A stretch of DNA of 64,000 nt, taken from assembly GCA_019448385.1 (NCBI GenBank), contig JAGTXO010000032.1, positions 124,001 through 188,000 on the forward strand. The letters run 5' to 3'. Below are positions 1-11,306 of the stretch, in pieces; the first letter of the stretch is position 1; each line of letters starts with the position of its first letter. This DNA comes from Diacronema lutheri (lineage: Eukaryota; Haptophyta; Pavlovophyceae; Pavlovales; Pavlovaceae). The position numbers and the translations under genes were made by a program. The notes under the pieces were generated by a model, which searched no databases, was not told the origin of the DNA, and worked only from the letters and a program-made list of their open reading frames with translations.

Positions 1-170
1 CCCGCTCGTGTGACGTGCACGGCGCGCTCTCGCCCGCGGCGCGCGCTGCCGTGCGTGCGATGCGGCGACGTGGCCGCGCCACCGCGAGCGCTGCGGCCGC
101 GCGTGCGCGCGCGCCCACGCGACGCCCGACGCGCGCGCGGTGCGGCTCGCGTTGTGCCCGTCCACGCCAG

Positions 171-962
171 GCATGGGCTTCACGTCCGTGTACCGCAAGT
201 TGTCGATCCCGTTCTGGTTGATTATGGGCCTTGCCTACTTTTGCGACCTGCTCGGCATGCTGTTGGGTATTAAGCTCAAGCTCAACCCTTTTGCTGTCAA
301 AATGCTCACAATGCACCGCTGGTACGCGGCGCGGCGCGGCGTGGCGTGGCGCGGCGTGGCGTGGCGCGGCGGGGCAAGGCGCGGCGGGGCGGGGCGCGGC
401 GGGGCGGGGCACGGGGCGAGGCACGGCGGGGCACGGCGGGGCACGGCGGGGCGACGTGCCGCGTGGCGCTGCGCCGCTGGTCTGCGCTGCCCGGCACACG
501 GCACGTAGACCAGCGGCGCCGCGCAAAAGCGCTGCCCGGGTTGTTGGGTTGCGCCGCTGGTCTGCGCTGCCCGGCACGTGGTTGCGCACCAGAGCGCGGC
601 CCCACGGCGCGAGACGGTGTGCGACGGCACAGCGCAGCAGCCGAGCGGCACGTGCACGCCTGCCGCCTTCAATCGCCCCTTTTCACGCGCCGCGTTTTAA
701 TCCCCGCTTCTCGCGCGCCGCGTTTCAATCCCCGCTTCTCACGCGCGCGCGCGCGCGCCCGTGTCCGCGCAGGTTCCGCATCGACGCGGCTGAGAGCGAG
801 CTCGGGTACAAGCCGGTCATCCCCTACCAGCTCGGTTGGGCCGAGACGATCACTTGGTTCCGGTACGCACTCGACACCTCTAGCGGAGGGATTGTCGGAA
901 TTGCCGGAGTCGCCACTCCCCGCGTCTTTGCGCGTGTTTCCGCCGCACCCCACGTTCACAAC

Positions 963-995
<33 letters not shown>

Positions 996-1224
996 ACCCC
1001 ACCCCGCCCCATCCCTTGTGCGCTGCCCCCCCCCACCCCCCAACCCCCCCCCCCCCCCATCCCTTGTGCGCTGCCCACCTCCGCCGTGCAGTGAGAACTG
1101 GCTGCCCAAGTTTGACAAGTCCGCGGGCGGTTACGCGGGCAAGATCGCGACGCAGACGCAGGCCAAGATTGACATCCAGGCGAGGGGCGCCGGTGCTGCT
1201 GCTGCCAAGGGCAAGTCCGAATGA
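171..1224 (+). CDS. Sterol-4-alpha-carboxylate 3-dehydrogenase (decarboxylating), C-terminal part
   Basis: Three exons read as one protein: 171-321, 773-862 and 1092-1224. Both introns start GTACGC and end CAG, and the phases match: TG|G rebuilds the Trp of HRW, and CG|T rebuilds the Arg of WFREN. The protein contains GYKPVIPYQLGWAETITWFR followed by ENWLP, the C-terminal signature of the 3-beta-HSD/NSDHL/ERG26 family, which oxidises and decarboxylates 4-alpha-carboxysterols on ER membranes during sterol synthesis. The NAD-binding Rossmann half lies outside the window, so the gene is cut by the window edge; the first exon shown probably follows an acceptor at 169-170. The hydrophobic stretch in the first exon (PFWLIMGLAYFCDLLGMLLG) is the membrane-associated part. 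The C-terminal tail (GAAAAKGKSE) is low complexity. The splice reconstruction is strong; substrate assignment rests on family membership. Confidence 0.85.
331..577 (+). repeat. Simple G/C-rich tandem repeats in intron 1 of the sterol dehydrogenase gene
   Basis: The first intron holds degenerate tandem units of the GGCGTGGCGC and GGGGCACGGC type (about 331-470). A duplicated segment containing GGTCTGCGCTGCCCGGCAC follows, seen near 478 and again near 559. Further on (680-745) a third short repeat occurs, based on CGTTTYAATCCCCGCTTCTC. These look like slippage-type expansions inside an intron; no coding use is apparent. Confidence 0.7.
964..1058 (+). repeat. Poly-C tracts in intron 2 (32 and 15 nt)
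   Basis: A 32-nt run of C (964-995), then C-rich sequence and a 15-nt run (1044-1058), lie directly upstream of the 3' splice site at 1090-1091. On the sense strand they sit where a polypyrimidine tract is expected. Similar runs recur in other introns and intergenic spacers of this window. Confidence 0.9.
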
Positions 1225-1810
1225 GGTGAGCCGAGGCCGCCGGCCGCGACGGGCGGCCCGCCACGCGCGGCGACCCGCTCGGCGAAGCAAAGATGGCGGC
1301 GCGATTCCACACATACGAGCGCGCGCGTGCTCAACCTCAGCGTCTCTCTCTCCCTCTCTCTCCTCCGCTTCTCTTTCGTCCAAACACCCTTCGCATGAGT
1401 TCGTCGAGCAGCAGCATGGCCATGAGCATGCCCGCGCAGAAGTTTTCGCACGGCAGTTCCGAGCAGGGTTCTGAGGCGCGGAACCAGGGGGCTTGCGCCG
1501 ATCCCGGAGCCGCGAGCGCGCGCGACCTGGCTGAGCATGAGGGAATTGCGTGCGCACTAGCCCGTCCATGCTTCTGGGATTGTGTCCAGACCCATGCGCC
1601 CGAGTTGCCGACTGTTGCGCGTTGCAGCATCAGCGCTCGCACGTGCATGCACACGGGAACGAGTGCTGCCGCGCGAGGCGGGCGCACGCGCCGCTGGGTG
1701 GCTACCCTTGCTTGCGCGTGCCCTATGCCGCCGCTGGCAGAGAGAGGCCGGTCGAGCGCGCGCGCGGTGGGGCGCGCGCGCCAGCCCGAGCTACGGAGAG
1801 CGCGCGCCGC
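1225..1810. other. Intergenic 3' spacer between convergent genes
   Basis: This stretch separates the end of the sterol dehydrogenase gene from the end of the proline-rich gene on the other strand. It contains a pyrimidine-rich segment (about 1335-1385, CTCTCTCTCCCTCTCTCTCC) and purine/pyrimidine simple sequence. I see no convincing coding region; the open frames here are what very GC-rich DNA gives by chance. Confidence 0.5.
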
Positions 1811-3328
1811 TCACTGCCCCGCGCCGCCGCGTGTGCTGGTTGCGACCGACGGGCGCCGCGGCTTGAACGCGGTAAATGCCGCCGCCAGCCGGCCGCGCCG
1901 CGAGCCTTCGGCTTGGGTTGACGCGCCCTCGCGCGGCGGCGGCGCGTGCGCCCCGCGCACCGTGATGGTGACGTCGCGCCCGTCGGCGGGCGAGCGCGAG
2001 CGCGAGCGCGAGCGCGAGCGTGCACGCGCGCGCCCCGCTGAACGTTGCTGGCGCTGCTCGTCGTCGCGCCGCACCTTGGCGCGCGCGCGCTCGGTGCGCG
2101 CGAAGAAGGCGAGCGCGCCGACGCACACGAGGCACACGCAGCCGGCGGCGACGCTCACGCCCACGACGAGCGCGACGCTCAGCGCGCCGTCCTCGAAGGG
2201 GTCGGGCCCGCCGGGCGGCTGGGCCTTGCCGCCGCCGCCGCCACCGTTGCCGCCGCCGCCACCGCCGCCGCCGCCGCTGCTGCTGCCCGACGCGCCACCC
2301 GACGACTCGGCCATCTCGAATGTGACCTGCATCTGGCCTGGCACGACCTTGGCGCCGACGAGCTCCTCGAAAAGTGTCATGTTGTCCGCGAGGAAGCGCG
2401 AGAGGCGCGCGGCAATCTGGCTTGGCGTTCGCGCATCTGACTTGGGAACGTCAATCTGCGACTGCGTCGCGACCGAGCCCGCCCGCACGAGGAGGATGGA
2501 CATCCACTGAACGGGCGTGTCGGCGGCAAAGGAGACGCCGTCCTTGAATCGGCGGCGATCGAAGCTCACCGGCTCGCCCTCGAGCGTGATGCGCACGAGC
2601 ACCGCGCCGGTCGTCGCATCGTCGCCGCGGATCCCGCCCGTCGGCGACGGCGGTGGTGGCGGCGCGGGCGCACGTCCCGGCGGAAACGAGGGCGGCGGCG
2701 GGCGGCTCGGCGGCGACGGCGGATGACTTGGCGGCGGTGGCTCGAGCGGCGGCGGACTAGGCGGCGGGCGGCTGGGTGGGCTGCTCGGCGTGGGCGGCGG
2801 CCGCGGACTCGGTGGGCTGGGCGGACTGCTCGGCGGCGACGGCGGCACACTCGGCGGCGGCGGTCGCGACGGCGGGCTCGGCGGCGGGCTGGGCGGCGGC
2901 GGGCTGGGCGGCGGGCTCGGCGGCGGCGGCGGCGGCGGGTTAGGCGGCGGTGGGTTGGGCGGCGGGCTCGGTGGCGGCGGGCTGGGCGGCGGGCTGGGCG
3001 GCGGCGGGCGGGGCGGCGGGCTCGGTGGAGGCGGCGGCGGCGAAGTTGGCGGGCTGGGCGGCGGCGGGCTCGGCGGTGGGCTGGGAGGCGGTGGCAGCGG
3101 CGGCGGGCTGGGCGGCGGACTCGGCGGAGGCGGCGGCGGCGGGTTGGGTGGCGGCGGGTTTGGTGGCGGGCTTGGTGGCGGCGGGCTTGACGGCGGGCTG
3201 GGCGGCGGCGGGCTTGGCGGCGGGCTCGGCGGCGGCGGCGGTGGCGGGCTGGGTGGACTCGGCGGTGGCGGACTCGGCGGCGGGCTGGGCGGCGGGCTGG
3301 GCGGCGGCGGGCTGGGCGGCGGGCTGGG

Positions 3329-3359
<31 letters not shown>

Positions 3360-4435
3360 GGGCTCGGCGGCGGCGGCGGCGGCGGGTTCGGCGGCGGCGG
3401 GTTTGGCGGTGGGCTCGGCGGCGGCGGGCTCGGTGGCGGGCTTGGAGGCGGCGGGTACGGCGGCGGGCTCGGCGGCGGGCTCGGCGGCAGGCTCGGCGGC
3501 GGCAGTGAGGGTGGCTGCGGGCTGGGCGGAGGCGCCGGGCTCGCGATGACCGGCACAACGGGGGGCGGTGGTGGGCTGGGTGGCGGGCTTGGTGGCGGTG
3601 GTGGCGGCGGCAGCGGCGGTTCGGCGACCAGCGGCGCGACGGGTGGCGGGCTGTGCGGTGGTGGCGGGCTTGGCGGCGGGCTCGGCGGCGGGCTCGGCGG
3701 CGGGCTCGGCGGCGGCGGCGGCGGTGGCAGCGGCGGTCCGGCGATCAGCGGCGCGAGGGGCGGCGGGCTGTGCGGCGGTGGCGGGCTCGGCCGCAAGCGT
3801 GGCGGTGGACGTGGCGGTGACGGGCTCGGGGGCAGAGGGCTGAGTGCGCCGGGCGCGGGCGCGGGCGGCGCGGGGCTCGGCGGCGGGCTCGGCGGCGGCG
3901 GGCTGGGCGGAAGGCTCGGCGCAGGCGCCGACGGCGGCGGAGCCGGTGGCGGTGGGCTTGGCGGCGGGCTCGGCGGCGGAGGGTCTGGTGGGGGACTCGG
4001 CGGCGGGCTCGGCGGCGGAGGCGATGGCGGAGGTGGACTCGGTGGCGGACTCGGCGGCGGGGGCGACGGCGGAGGCGGGCTCGGTGGCGGGCTCGGGGGC
4101 GGACTCGAGCGCGCCTCGACATAGTCGAGGCACCGGTGCGTGAGGTAGCGGCCCGAGGGCTTGTACATTGTGATCGCTTGGCATGTCTTGGGTGAGCAGC
4201 ACGGCGTGAGCGCGCTGCACGTCGCAAGCGCGTCGTCGATACATGGAGACGGACTTGGAGGCGCGGACGGCGGCGCGGACGGCGGATGGTGCGCATAGTT
4301 GAGGAGCGCGCGGCGGCTGGGCGAGAAGAGCTCGGGCGCGCGTTGGGTGGCTTCCACGTCGGAAGGCGCTTCGCCGCGCGCGCATTCGCCGCGCGCGAGC
4401 GCGAGCGCGACGATGAGGATGCGGCGCGCTAGCAT
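1811..4435 (-). CDS. Hydroxyproline-rich (extensin/pherophorin-like) type I membrane protein
   Basis: A single open frame of 874 residues. It opens with a hydrophobic signal peptide (MLARRILIVALALARGECA). A Cys-rich module follows at about residues 65-107 (CIDDALATCSALTPCCSPKTC and HRCLDYV). A very long SPPPPSPPPSPPP region covers about residues 110-610, typical of arabinosylated Hyp-rich cell-wall or scale glycoproteins. After it comes a non-repetitive domain (about 620-715, VRITLEGEPVSFDRRRFKDG), a Gly-rich linker, one membrane helix (ALSVALVVGVSVAAGCVCLV) and a basic Arg/Ser-rich cytoplasmic tail. The layout suggests a surface protein with a rigid stalk held by one membrane span. The folded domain before the helix is unidentified. 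The start is the first ATG before the signal peptide. The opposite strand has a long Gly-rich open frame that is only the mirror of the Pro repeats. Confidence 0.8.
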
Positions 4436-4848
4436 GAGCCGCTACGTGCGAATATCGCTTTGGCGGCAGCTTTTTGGCCGCCAAAACGCGGGACGCTTTT
4501 CTATTCCGGGACGCCGCACGCCCATTTTCGGACCGCGCGACTGCGGACGAGCGCGACAGTGCCGGACCTAAGTCGGGCGGTTATGGACTTTTCTTCCAGT
4601 GCGGTGGAAAAGTACATCGCGTACGGCACGCCCGCCGCGTCACGCCGCCAACGGCGCGCGTCTGCACCCGCGGCTCCGGTCGGAAGAGGCGTCCTCGCCC
4701 TCGCTGGTCGCTATGCCGCGTTCGGTCCACGCGCGGTCCCACGGCGTCTCCCGAGCGAGTCCGCGTGACTGCCGTGACTGACTCACTTGGGGGTCTGGTC
4801 CGAGTTGGGCGCGCCCGTGCGCGGGAAAAGTCCGATGGTGGCCGCGAG
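4436..4848. promoter_or_regulatory. Divergent promoter region between the proline-rich gene and HIRA
   Basis: 413 bp between two divergent start codons. It contains two short inverted repeats: TTTGGCGGC paired with GCCGCCAAA (about 4458-4487), and CTTTTC paired with GAAAAG (about 4589-4613). They could form small hairpins or be paired factor sites. No TATA-like element is clear. The role is inferred from position only. Confidence 0.45.
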
Positions 4849-7800
4849 ATGAGCACGCTTGAGGCTGTGTGGGGCAAGGCAGAGTGCGTTTCGCACGAGG
4901 GCAAGCCGATCTTCTCGCTGCACGTGCATCCCGACGGCACGCGGCTCGCGACGGCCGGCGGCGACGGCGTCGTCCGCGTGTGGGACCTGCCCGCCATCCT
5001 CGCCGACCGACCCGAGGCGGAGAGCGCCGTCGCGGTGCTCGACGCGCACGCGGGCGCGGTGAACGTGGTGCGCTTCTCGGACGGCGGCGCGGCGGGCTCG
5101 GCGAGCGAAGGCCCATTCCTTGCCTCGGGATCCGATGACCATACCGTCATCGTCTGGCGCCGCGCGCCCGACGGGGCGCGCGCGCCGCCGCCGGCGTTTG
5201 GCGCGCCGGCGCGTGCGCCCGACCGCGAGCCGTGGCGCATCGCGTGCGTGCTGCGCGCACACACGGGCGACGTGGCCGACTTGGCGTGGGCGCCATCTGA
5301 GCTCACGCTCGCCTCCGCCTCGGTCGACGGCACCGTCCGCGTCTGGGACCTCGCCGCGCTCGGCGGTGGCGCACGCGCCGGAGGCCGCGCCGGCGCCGTC
5401 GCCATGCTGCCGCCCGTCGCGACACTCGAGCCCCACGGCAGCTGGGTGAAGGGCGTGGCGTGGGACCCGCTCGGCCAATACCTCGCCACGCAGGGCGACG
5501 ACCGCTCCGTCGTCGTCCACGAGCGCCTGCGCAGCTGCGCAGCGGCGCGAGAGTGTGCGCGTACGAGCGCGCCTTTCCGGGGCGGCACCTCCCGGACTTT
5601 TTGCCGTCGGCTCTCCTTCTCGCCGGACGGCCGCTTCCTCGCGTGCCCGCACGCCTACACCAAGCCGGCGCACGTCGGCGTCGTCCTGCGCCGCCCGCAC
5701 GCCGCCGGCGCGCGCGCCGCCGATCGGCCGGCGGACGGTGGCGGCGCGGACGGCGGCGGCGGCGCGGACGGCGGCGGCGGCGCGGACGGCGGCGGCGGCG
5801 CGGACGACGGCGGTGGCGCGTGGCGGACCGACTACGAGTTTAAGGGGCATCGCGCGCCCGTGTGCACGATGGCGTTCTCGCCCGCGCTCTACGCGCGCTG
5901 TGCCGCCTCGCCCGCGCCGGCACTGTCCGGCGAGCGCTGTCCGGCGGGCACTGTCCGGCGGGCACTGTCCGGCGCGCGCGGCGCCAGCGGCGCGAGCGGC
6001 GCTGGCAACGCGAGGGGCGACGCTCTTGCGGAGGATGGCGACGACAGCGTTGCCGATGGCGCGAACGTGCTCTGCGCGTGCGCTGTCGGCTCGCATGACG
6101 CCTCTTTTTCAATTTGGCTCACGGCACAACCGCGTCCCGTCCTCGTCGGCGCGGGCGTCTTCGAGGGCGCGATCAACGACGCCGCGTGGGCGCCGGACGG
6201 GCGGATGTGCTTCTTCGCGTCCCTTGATGGCACCGTCGCGCAAGTCGCCTTCGCGCTTGACTCGGCCGGTTTCGTCATCCTCGACCGTGCGGCGCGCGCG
6301 CGCGCGCTCGCGCGCGCGGCGGAGGCGTGCGCGCACAGCGGCGGCGTGGTCGGCGCGCACGGCGTGGTCGGCGCGCCTGCTGCCGCGCCATCGCCATCGT
6401 CGCCGCCGCCGTCGTCGTCGCCGCCGCCGCCGTCGTTGCCGCCGCCGCTGCCGCCGCCTCCATTCTCGGGTGCGGCCGAGGTGGCAGCAGGGCGCCGGCC
6501 TGCGTCGGCAAAGCGCCGCATCACGCCGCAGCTCGTGAGCGCGACGTGTGTGCGCGGGCTGGAGCCGCCGCCGCCGCGGCCGGCGGCAACGGTCGGGCCC
6601 GGCGCGAAGCGGCGCATCACGCCGCAACTGATCGGCGCGCCGGGCGGAGGCGCGCTGGCGCTGCTGCCGTTGTCGGCGCCGGCGGCCGCGGACGCGCGCG
6701 CCGCGCGCGCGTGGCCCGTCGCAGTGGCCGGCGGCGATTTGGGCAAGCGCGCGCGCCGCACCGACGGCGAGGCGCAGGCGGCGGTGGACGCCGAGATCGC
6801 GCTGACGGGCGGCAACAGCCCAGCTGACGGCGACGACGCAGCGCGGGCGGCGGGCGCAGGCGCTGATCGCCGGCAGCGCGCGTCGCCCGAGCGCAGCGCG
6901 CCTCTCGCGGCGGACGCGATGGGCCTGTTGCCCTTGCTCGAGCCCGCCGTGCCGCCTGTGGCCGGCGGCGCACTCTGCGCAGCCTTTTCGCTGCGTCCGC
7001 CGCCGCCGCTGGGCGACGGCCACGGCGTGCGCGCCGGTCCGGCGGAATGCAGTCCGGGCGGCGTCGCGGATGCGGTGGGCTGGACAGTTCTCGCGCGCGC
7101 CGAGGCGCCGATCGGCGACAGCGCGCGCGGTGCGATGGCGACGAGCGTGCGCGCCGCGCGCGCCGGCGTCGACGCGTGGGCGGCGCGCGTGCGCGGCGCG
7201 GCGATCGCGATCGTCGCCGCGCCGGGTTTCGTCGCGGTCGCGTGCGCCGACGGTGCGCTGCACGTGCTCTCCGCGCAGAGCGGCGCGCTGTGCGCGCCGC
7301 CGCTGCTCCTGCCCGCGCCGCTCGTCTTGCTCTGCGCCGATGGGGGCGCGCGCGCGCTCTGCGCGCTGTGCGCCGATGGCGCGCTCCGCGTCTGGCAGCT
7401 CGCGTGCGGTGATGGCGCGCACGTGGCGCTCGCGCTTGTGCACAGCTCGTCGGTGCTGCCTGCGCTGCGCGCGGCGCGCGCGCCAATTGCGCGCATACTC
7501 CTGCTGCGCGGGGCGCGCGCCGCGTGCAAAGACGCTGCCGGCGCAGAGCGCGCCGCGCGCGCGGACGACGACGACAACGCAGCGCCCGGCCGCGCGACGA
7601 CGCGCGACAACGCAGCGCTCGAGCCGGCGCTGGTCACGGCGAAAGGGCAGGCCTTCATCTACTGCGCGGCGCTTGATTGCTGGCTCGTCGCGCCCAAAGT
7701 GCCGGTCGCGAGCGCGCCGGCCACGTCCATGGAATGTCCAGCGGTGGCCGCGCGCGCGCACCGCGCGTCCGACGCTCGCACGATGGCGGACGCGGGCGCG

Positions 7801-8668
7801 TCGGCGGCGGAGGATGGGCACTTCGCGCCGCTGCGCGCGCTGCACACGGCCGCGGCCGAGGCCGCGCCGCGCGACGATGGCGCGCACGACGGCGGCGGCG
7901 ACGACGGCGACGGCGGCGGATCGCGCGAGCCGAGCGGCGGCGTGCCGGACGAGGGAGCGCGCCAGCTCGACGAGTTCGGGTGCGCGCCGTGCTTGCCGCA
8001 GCACGCGCTGCGCGGGGTTCGCTCGGTGGGCGAGTGGCTGCCGATTGTCTGCGCCGTGCATGTGCCGCGTCGCCCGCCCCGCGTCCGCTGCTCGCGAGGC
8101 CGTGCGGGCCGGCCGGCCGCATCAGCGCCATCGCGATTGCCATGCCGCGCGCGCACCGCGCGCCGCGCTCTCGGCTGAGCCCCGCCGCCTTCTCTCCTCC
8201 TTTCCCGCGCGTGGACACGCCTCACGCTCCTCCCTGCCTGCGCCCTGCCCTTCCGTCCCTTCCTTTTTCTTCCGTCCTCTTTCCTCGCCCAGCCGCATCG
8301 AGGGCTGCATGTGCGCGGCGGCCTCGCTCGGCTCAGCCGACGAGTACGCGGCGTGGGTGCGTGCGTACGCCTCTGCGGTCGCGCAATATCACGACGAGCC
8401 GCGAGCACACGAGTTATGCCGCGCGCTGCTCGCCGCGTGCGAGGCCGAGGGCGGCGGCAGCGGCGGAGGTGGCGGCGAGCGACCAGGTCTCGGCGAGGCC
8501 GCGGGCGCGAGCGGTGGACTGGTTGGCAGGCCCGTCGACAGGCGCAGGTCCTTGGCGTTGGGCGCGCAGAGCGCGCGCAGGTTGCTTGAGCAGGACGTGC
8601 TGCCCGCGCTCGCGACAAGCGCCGCGCTCCGAGGCCTCGTCGAGCGGCTCCGCCGTGCTTTGCAGTGA
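4849..8668 (+). CDS. HIRA: Histone chaperone HIRA (H3.3-H4 deposition, WD40 + Hira domain)
   Basis: Exon 1 runs from the ATG at 4849 to about 8033 and exon 2 from 8293 to 8668. The acceptor at 8291-8292 follows a textbook pyrimidine tract; the donor at 8034 is the in-phase choice but is less certain. The start gives MSTLEAVWGKAECVSHEGKP, which aligns with the HEGKPIFS start of HIRA. Seven WD repeats cover about residues 15-470 (WVKGVAWDPLGQYLATQGDD; AVGSHDASFSIWLT). They are followed by two RRITP motifs (nt 6511 and 6607), the type of motif that binds ASF1. The TUP1/Hira domain comes next (about residues 780-960), and the C-terminal helical segment LGSADEYAAWVRAYASAVAQ lies on exon 2. HIRA is the WD40 scaffold of the replication-independent H3.3 chaperone complex with UBN and CABIN-type partners. 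Long Ala/Pro/Gly inserts make it larger than animal HIRA. Confidence 0.9.
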
Positions 8669-8758
8669 TGACCTGAATTCGGCATTCCCGCCTTCGGGCG
8701 AACGCTTTTCAATCCAAATCCCTCACTTCACGTTAACCTACGCGTGAAGCGGGCGGGG

Positions 8759-11245
8759 ATGCTGGGGTGGGGACGCGCGCGGGAGGCGGAGGGCGGGATG
8801 GGCGCGACGCCGCAGGGCTGGCCGGATCTCGAGCTCGGGCCGCCGCTGCCAGCGGCGTGCGAGCTTTGGACGGTCGGCGCGGGCGCCGACGTCGAGCGAG
8901 GGCCGCCCCCGCACGTCGAGCTCGCGCTCGTCTGTGTGCGCAAGCTCCGCGCCGCGCTCGGCGCCGCGCCGGGCGATGGCGGCGCGGCGCGCGTGCTCGA
9001 TTCGCTCGCGACGTCGACCGAGTTGCTCGTCGAGCCGCGCGACGCGTTGGGCCTGCCCTTCGCGCTCGTGTCCTACCGGCAGGAGGCGCGGCCGGGCGAC
9101 GCGCATCGCCTCGACGCGCGCGCGCTCGCCGGCATCGTGCTCGCGGCCGAGCGGCTGCGCGTGCACGCGGTCTGGCTCGACGCGTGGTGCTTCCGTCAGC
9201 CCGGGCCCTACGACCACCGCCTCTTCGTCGCGACGCTCTCCGACGTCGTCACGCACATGGCTGCCGTCGTCTGGCTGCCGCGCTCGCGCACTGACGTTAC
9301 ACTCGGCACCTACCAGCATCGGCTGTGGACGACGCTCGAGGCGATCGCCGTCGTCTCGCGCAGCGTGCCCGTTGCGATCGCGGGCGTCGGGCTGTCGCGC
9401 TTCCAACGCCGCCTCGCCGCGCTCGGCTCACTCACGCCGCTGCTGCCCGGTGACGCTCGCATCGTGCGCGCCCCCCCGTGCGCTCGCGCGGCGAGCGCGG
9501 GCGGCGCGCCCAAGCTGCGCACCGCGCCGCACGCGCACGACGAGCCGATCGGCGAGCTCGCGCGCCTCAATGGCGCCTTCTACGCGAGCGCGCCGCTCCT
9601 CACCCTACTGCGTGCGCTCGACGCGGCGGCCGCGACGAGCGCCGGCGACGCTGCCGACGGGCGCGCGTGCATGGCGGCCGCGGTCGCCGCTGGCGCGCGC
9701 GTGTGCGCTTCGCTGTGCGCGCTCTGGCTCGTGCTGCGCGCGCTTGTTCCCGAGCAGACGCTCCTCGCCTCGCACGGCGCGCGCGTGCTGGGTGCGATGG
9801 TCGACGCGGCGCGCGCGCCCGCCGGAACGCCGACCGGCGCGTCAGCGCGCGCCGCGCGCCGCGCGCCAGCGGCGGCGGCGGCGAACGCGCGCGCCAACGC
9901 GCGCGCGGCGGAGCTGCTCGGTGAGATGCACGCCGCGCTGCCGACGCTGCCGTGCCTCGACCGGATCGACGCGGTGACGGTCAAGCAGCTCGCCAATGCG
10001 CTCGCCGCCGGTCGCGCGCGCGCGACGCGCGCCGCGCGCCGCGCGCCGCTCGCGCGCGACGCGCGCGACGCGGCCGCGGCGGTTGGCGAGGGCGCCATCG
10101 ATCTGGAGCACCTGATCTTCGCATCGTACTGGAGCGCGCGGCTCGAGCCGACGCAGCACGCGTCGCTCCGCGGCGCGCGCAGCCCGCTCGAGTGGTTGCG
10201 CGCGCGCGGCGTGCCGCCTCCGCTGCGCGGCCTCGGCACGTCGTGGCTTGAAGCCACTCATTGCACGACTGGCGCGGCCGCCGACTGTCTTGCGGTGCGC
10301 CAGCTCCGCCTGCTTGGCTGGCGGTTCGTGACGGCGCCGACGCCCCGGCTCTCGTGCCCCCTCGGCGATGTCACCGGCCTCGCCGTCTGCAGCACCACGG
10401 CGCTCGACGCGCCGCGCGGCGCGCGCGAGCTCTGCATGGCGGACGCCGCGCCGCGCGCGCCGTGGGCGCGCGCGGCGCTGCGGCGCGGCGGCGGGTTGTG
10501 GCTCCTCTTCGGCGCATTCGCGTGCGGCGAGGTACTCGCGCCCGTCGGCGCCGCCGGCGACGCGCGCGTGCTCACCGCCGTCGGCGCGTCGGCGCTTCGT
10601 CTCGCTGCACTCGTAGCCGCGCTCTGCGCAGCCGGGTTGGTGTGCGCGGTGCTCGTGACGGACCTCGGGCGCGAGCTGCGCGTGCGCCCTCTGCCTGCGC
10701 CGCTGTTGCCCGCGCCGCAGGGCGCGGCCGAGGCGCTGCTCTTCGCAGCCGCGCTCTGTACACTTGCGCTCCCGACCGTGCTCGCCCTGAGCGTCGAGCT
10801 TGCCGGCGGGTCGGAGCGCGAGACGCGCGCGCCGTCGGGCGCGCCCGCGCTCGCGGCGCTGGGGCGCGCGGCAGTGGACTGTGCCGAGTACGCGCCACCG
10901 TGGGCGCGCGGCGCCGAGCTGCGCGTCGAGGCCGCCGCGGCGCTCAGCCCAGCGTCGGGCCTCGTGCATGCGGCGGGCGCACATGGGGCCCTGGCCGCGG
11001 CGCGCGCGGGTGCGGCTCGCGCGGGCGCGGTGTGGGCGTGCGCGTGGGCGCGGAGCGAAAATGCTCGGCTCGTCGCGCTCACGCTCGCGCTGCGCGCGCG
11101 GCTCTACGCGTGCGCGCTCATCGCGATCATCGTCGCCCTCCCACTTGCGGTGCATACACTTGCGCGCGCTCTCCGCGCGGGGCGCGCGGCGGCGCGCGGC
11201 GGCGGCGATGGCGACGATGGCGACGCGAGCTGGCGCATCGGCTAA
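8759..11245 (+). CDS. HET/TIR-like multi-pass membrane protein, function unknown
   Basis: One open frame of about 828 residues, 90 bp after HIRA. Residues about 60-230 contain VWLDAWCFRQ, then a spacer, VVWLPRS and YQHRLWTTLEA. This follows the scheme WLD-x2-C-x2-Q ... RLW-x3-E shared with the protein encoded at 54.2-56.5 kb and with HET/TIR-like domains common in algal and fungal genomes. Hydrophobic helices lie near residues 318-338, 578-595, 612-636, 660-683 and 780-805, so the C-terminal half is membrane-embedded. Such domains are often linked to self/non-self or stress signalling; that role is inference here. The ATG at 8759 is the first in frame; MGATPQGW at 8798 is the alternative. No close family is recognised. 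Confidence 0.6.
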   Translation: MLGWGRAREAEGGMGATPQGWPDLELGPPLPAACELWTVGAGADVERGPPPHVELALVCVRKLRAALGAAPGDGGAARVLDSLATSTELLVEPRDALGLPFALVSYRQEARPGDAHRLDARALAGIVLAAERLRVHAVWLDAWCFRQPGPYDHRLFVATLSDVVTHMAAVVWLPRSRTDVTLGTYQHRLWTTLEAIAVVSRSVPVAIAGVGLSRFQRRLAALGSLTPLLPGDARIVRAPPCARAASAGGAPKLRTAPHAHDEPIGELARLNGAFYASAPLLTLLRALDAAAATSAGDAADGRACMAAAVAAGARVCASLCALWLVLRALVPEQTLLASHGARVLGAMVDAARAPAGTPTGASARAARRAPAAAAANARANARAAELLGEMHAALPTLPCLDRIDAVTVKQLANALAAGRARATRAARRAPLARDARDAAAAVGEGAIDLEHLIFASYWSARLEPTQHASLRGARSPLEWLRARGVPPPLRGLGTSWLEATHCTTGAAADCLAVRQLRLLGWRFVTAPTPRLSCPLGDVTGLAVCSTTALDAPRGARELCMADAAPRAPWARAALRRGGGLWLLFGAFACGEVLAPVGAAGDARVLTAVGASALRLAALVAALCAAGLVCAVLVTDLGRELRVRPLPAPLLPAPQGAAEALLFAAALCTLALPTVLALSVELAGGSERETRAPSGAPALAALGRAAVDCAEYAPPWARGAELRVEAAAALSPASGLVHAAGAHGALAAARAGAARAGAVWACAWARSENARLVALTLALRARLYACALIAIIVALPLAVHTLARALRAGRAAARGGGDGDDGDASWRIG

Positions 11246-11306
11246 TATTCACTCTTCAATTTATTTTTCTCCTTCTCAAAGAATCTCACATTTGAAAATA
11301 TCCGCG
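11246..11306 (+). promoter_or_regulatory. A+T-rich leader upstream of the cytochrome b561 gene
   Basis: A 61-bp A+T-rich island (for example CAATTTATTTTTCTCC) in otherwise extreme GC-rich sequence. It separates two same-strand genes and probably holds the upstream gene's 3' end together with the promoter or leader of the next gene. Confidence 0.4.

Noticed and set aside
2790-4124. 444-codon Gly-rich open frame on the plus strand
   Set aside because: It is the exact antisense of the SPPPP repeats of the proline-rich gene; GGC/GGG codons mirror GCC/CCC. No start context and no non-repetitive domain.
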